A stretch of DNA of 43,548 nt from a bacterium (GTDB taxonomy: Bacteria > Zixibacteria > MSB-5A5 > WJJR01). Position numbers and translations under genes: made by a program. The DNA lies in the NCBI GenBank assembly GCA_035559435.1, contig DATMBC010000021.1:1-43548 (forward strand). The letters are read 5' to 3'. Shown piece by piece: positions 42,569 through 43,548 of this stretch. Within the stretch, counting starts at the first letter, position 1; every line of letters starts with the position of its first letter. A model generated the notes under the pieces. The model did no database searches, had not been told where the DNA came from, and was given only the letters and a program-made list of their open reading frames with translations.

Positions 42569-43027
42569 ATGTTTCCCCAAGACCCCTGGAAAATAGTCGA
42601 CTGCAAGATTGATCCATCTGCCAAGATCTTCTCGCCGGTCAACCTCTACGGTTGCACCATCGGCAAGGACTGCATGATTGGACCGTTCACGGAAATCCAG
42701 CGCGGCGCCGTCATTGGCGACCGGACGCGGGTGCAATCGCACGCCTTCATCTGCGAGTTGGTCACAATCGAGGAGGATTGCTTCATCTCGCATGGGGTAA
42801 TGTTCACCAACGACCGGATGCCGCCGTTGCCGCGGGAGAAGTGGGAAAAGACCGTGGTCAAGCGCAAGGCAATGATCGGAACCGGGGCGGTGCTGTTGCC
42901 GGTGACGATCGGCGAGGGCGCGGTGGTCGGCGCCGGCGCGGTGGTGACCAAAGACGTCCCCGATTGGGCGGTGGTGGTGGGCAACCCGGCTCGGGTGCTG
43001 AAGATGTTGCCGAAGGGGAGCCGGTAG
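42569..43027 (+). CDS. Hexapeptide-repeat acyltransferase
   Basis: Left-handed beta-helix acyltransferase, 152 residues. Hexapeptide repeats run from about residue 20 ([35 protein letters not shown]) to [20 protein letters not shown] and [21 protein letters not shown], the usual closing motif. The loop [15 protein letters not shown], with a His near its start, resembles the catalytic loop of N-acetyltransferases such as WbpD/WlbB acting on UDP-amino-sugars for surface glycans. ATG 42569. Substrate not determined. No sugar-nucleotide gene is next to it, although a wzi-like gene lies elsewhere in the window. Confidence 0.85.
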   Translation: MFPQDPWKIVDCKIDPSAKIFSPVNLYGCTIGKDCMIGPFTEIQRGAVIGDRTRVQSHAFICELVTIEEDCFISHGVMFTNDRMPPLPREKWEKTVVKRKAMIGTGAVLLPVTIGEGAVVGAGAVVTKDVPDWAVVVGNPARVLKMLPKGSR

Positions 43028-43059
43028 CCCGAGGGGGATGTGCGGCTGAGTGAGGTCCC

Positions 43060-43118
43060 CTCACCCGCGCTGTCCGCTGGCGCGGGCAGAACGACCTCAC
43101 CCTAAGGGAGAGGTGAAC
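43060..43118. repeat. Composite palindromic repeat, same family as 29089-29147
   Basis: CACCCGC, a GC-rich stem, then GACCTC; the ACCTCACCC/GGGAGAGGT palindrome at 43094-43114 has one mismatch and is followed by GAAC. Confidence 0.75.
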
Positions 43119-43227
43119 CTTCGTACCAGCAAACATGTCAGTCTTCTGAGCTTGTGGGGGGTCTCAGAACGTGCGAAGCCAGCGGAAGACCTTGGCGCAG
43201 ACGTGGGTATCCCACTCAATCGGTTTA

Positions 43228-43246
43228 CCTCTCCCAAAGGGAGAGG
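43228..43246. repeat. Palindromic repeat
   Basis: CCTCTCCC/GGGAGAGG with loop AAA, followed by CGAACC, like the copy at 43094. Confidence 0.8.
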
Positions 43247-43358
43247 CGAACCTCCCTCCCAAGGGACACGTCAGTTTTCTGGGCTCGTGGGGGCCTCAGA
43301 ATGTGAGAAGGCAATAGATTACCTCCCCGCGATATTGGCAACTTCACCCAATCCGTTC

Positions 43359-43379
43359 ACCTCTCCCTTTGGGAGAGGT
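43359..43379. repeat. Palindromic repeat
   Basis: Nine-base perfect arms ACCTCTCCC/GGGAGAGGT with loop TTT. Preceded by AATCCGTTC, which matches AATCGGTTT before the 43228 copy. Confidence 0.8.
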
Positions 43380-43548
43380 CGTTCCGTGCCTCCGGGCACG
43401 GGACGGGCGAGGGCGCTTGGGGGCGACGTCGTCTCCTCCTGGCGCCTGTTGCCCCGGCGGTCGCGGCCGATGTATATTGGTGACGGAGTTATTATGATGC
43501 TGCCGGCGGCCATCATCCGAATTATCGGGACCTGATTCCCGAACGGTC

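Larger units (their letters stand above)
43028..43548. other. Repeat-rich spacer at the right end
   Basis: No convincing gene in 521 bp. Contains three palindromes of the ACCTC...GAGGT type within two diverged copies of a longer unit. The last 80 bp become AT-richer and may lead to a gene outside the window. Confidence 0.7.

Noticed and set aside
43050-43535. 161-codon frame at the right end
   Set aside because: It consists of translated palindromic repeats and has no domain or ribosome-binding site.

Overview
The window is 43.5 kb of GC-rich bacterial DNA, most likely from an uncultured member of the FCB superphylum; candidate phylum Zixibacteria or a close relative is my best guess. The reasons are two secreted proteases ending in the same C-terminal sorting-type domain (YPNPFN, YDILGRTVRRL, SGVYLYRL, QTRKMVL), a fused gamma/alpha KorA with KorB, a Wzi-type outer-membrane barrel (so a Gram-negative envelope), and many short palindromic repeats. 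The phylum assignment is inference, not something the sequence proves.

Layout. (1) 1-6604, all minus strand: a type I restriction-modification operon, transcribed hsdM, PD-(D/E)XK-like gene, hsdS, GIY-YIG gene, AlbA/Schlafen-like gene, hsdR; hsdR leaves the window at base 1. (2) 6756-11326: a B12-binding radical SAM protein, a cold-shock protein facing an RRM RNA-binding protein, purU, and a coiled-coil lipoprotein. (3) 11649-15117: a complete 3,469-bp IS1595-family transposon with 22-bp terminal inverted repeats and an exact 10-bp target duplication. It carries four genes: DUF5678-like and retropepsin-like on the plus strand, and a DNA methyltransferase with a C-terminal nuclease-like domain plus the transposase on the minus strand. 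It sits in the last codon of a DinB-family gene, and the original stop codon can still be found beyond the far end of the element. (4) 15041-23691, minus strand: dinB, a radical SAM/SPASM protein, a membrane sulfatase-superfamily enzyme, and the housekeeping cluster wzi-like, ispE, spoVG, tRNA-Gln(TTG), prs, rplY. (5) 23848-27158, plus strand: a HEAT-repeat protein coupled to an HD-GYP protein, converging on lepA (27168-28967). (6) 29324-33769, minus strand: an M43-type metalloprotease and a subtilisin-like protease that is frameshifted at a C6 tract. (7) 34098-43548: rluD, mrp, three membrane proteins, korB/korA, a hexapeptide acyltransferase, and repeat-rich spacers.

The most notable items are the transposon that carries a methyltransferase/nuclease and a retropepsin module, the type I RM operon with three embedded accessory genes and a duplicated start/stop junction, and an in-frame palindromic repeat inside hsdM that belongs to a family scattered through the window's spacers. 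Many long open frames opposite real genes (for example opposite lepA, korA and the radical SAM gene) are GC-driven artefacts and are not annotated.
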